Positions 38,738-38,759 of a stretch of DNA of 38,759 nt are shown piece after piece. Location: contig CAMIZG010000016.1 in assembly GCA_946403215.1 (NCBI GenBank), forward strand, positions 1 through 38,759, in the 5' to 3' direction. The stretch's first letter is position 1. Every line of letters begins with the position of its first letter. The notes beneath the pieces are model-generated. The model searched no databases and had not been told where the DNA came from. It saw only the letters and a list, made by a program, of their open reading frames with translations. Origin of the DNA: an uncultured Bacteroidales bacterium. GTDB taxonomy: Bacteria; Bacteroidota; Bacteroidia; Bacteroidales; Paludibacteraceae. The translations under genes were made by a program, and so were the position numbers.

Positions 38738-38759
38738 TTTTTCCATTAAACCTATACCT

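Larger units (their letters stand above)
38310..38759. other. Right-hand gap of 450 bases, repeat-rich, no supported gene
   Basis: Holds the pepT terminator (38354-38394), an A-rich tract (38419-38459), an 11-bp tandem array (38501-38555), repeated CTGAAAAGGTT words (38590-38688) and a minus-strand promoter (38706-38737). The only open frame of note (minus, 38736-38548) begins upstream of the promoter's start site and translates the repeats, so it is not called. Confidence 0.7.

Overview
The window looks like a chromosomal segment of a Bacteroidota (Bacteroidales-type) bacterium. The evidence is promoter architecture (a TTTG box, a spacer of about 20 bp, then TAnnTTTG, seen before at least nine genes or sites), the absence of clear Shine-Dalgarno sequences, and lineage-typical proteins: a long Bacteroidota LptD, DUF4924, a PheS with a four-Cys motif, and a LytTR protein with an N-terminal membrane domain. 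No rRNA, tRNA, CRISPR array, transposase or phage gene was recognised. The exact genus cannot be fixed from the sequence alone.

Layout. A truncated gene end (3-242) is followed by an 850-base repeat-rich gap. Then come two exported peptidases (S37-type and VanX-type, 1096-3445) on the plus strand. A minus-strand run (9395-3674) encodes a PrsW-like membrane protease, an HprK-like P-loop kinase, a soluble S26-like peptidase, a PqqD-like protein, an N-terminally short glycosyltransferase, RecQ and PrmA. Upstream of it lies a LytTR regulator plus RNase H pair (10721-9472). A plus-strand SGNH hydrolase converges on lptD. Next is pheS, lpd, nadA and an acyl-CoA ligase (plus), then gyrA, a TPR protein and ruvX (minus, 23911-19637). 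A minus-strand set encodes an M20 peptidase, an NSS transporter, a DUF2520 protein and a HlyIII/PAQR protein (28337-24206). pth and hslR (plus) face a minus-strand operon of membrane protein, SDR, DUF4924 and nth (32138-29446). The last block (plus, 32339-38309) is dnaX, a metallophosphoesterase/PQQ-propeller fusion, a 2-hydroxyacid dehydrogenase and pepT, closed by a strong bidirectional hairpin and a second repeat-rich gap.

Most genes are housekeeping. Two things stand out. First, a family of degenerate seven-base tandem repeats occurs at eight or more places. It sits inside conserved genes (recQ, prmA, dnaX, pepT, lpd, the S37 peptidase) and across gene junctions (pqqD/glycosyltransferase, lpd/nadA), where it replaces surface loops or supplies stop and start spacers. 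Second, the HprK-like kinase, Ser/His S26-like peptidase and PqqD-like genes form a compact cassette resembling peptide-modification (RiPP-like) machinery, but with no recognisable precursor peptide nearby. Other oddities are a fourfold 20-bp echo of a gene's last codons and stop, an 11-bp periodic CACGTG array before lpd, an extended promoter -33 motif, and an orphan promoter aimed into the right-hand repeat region.
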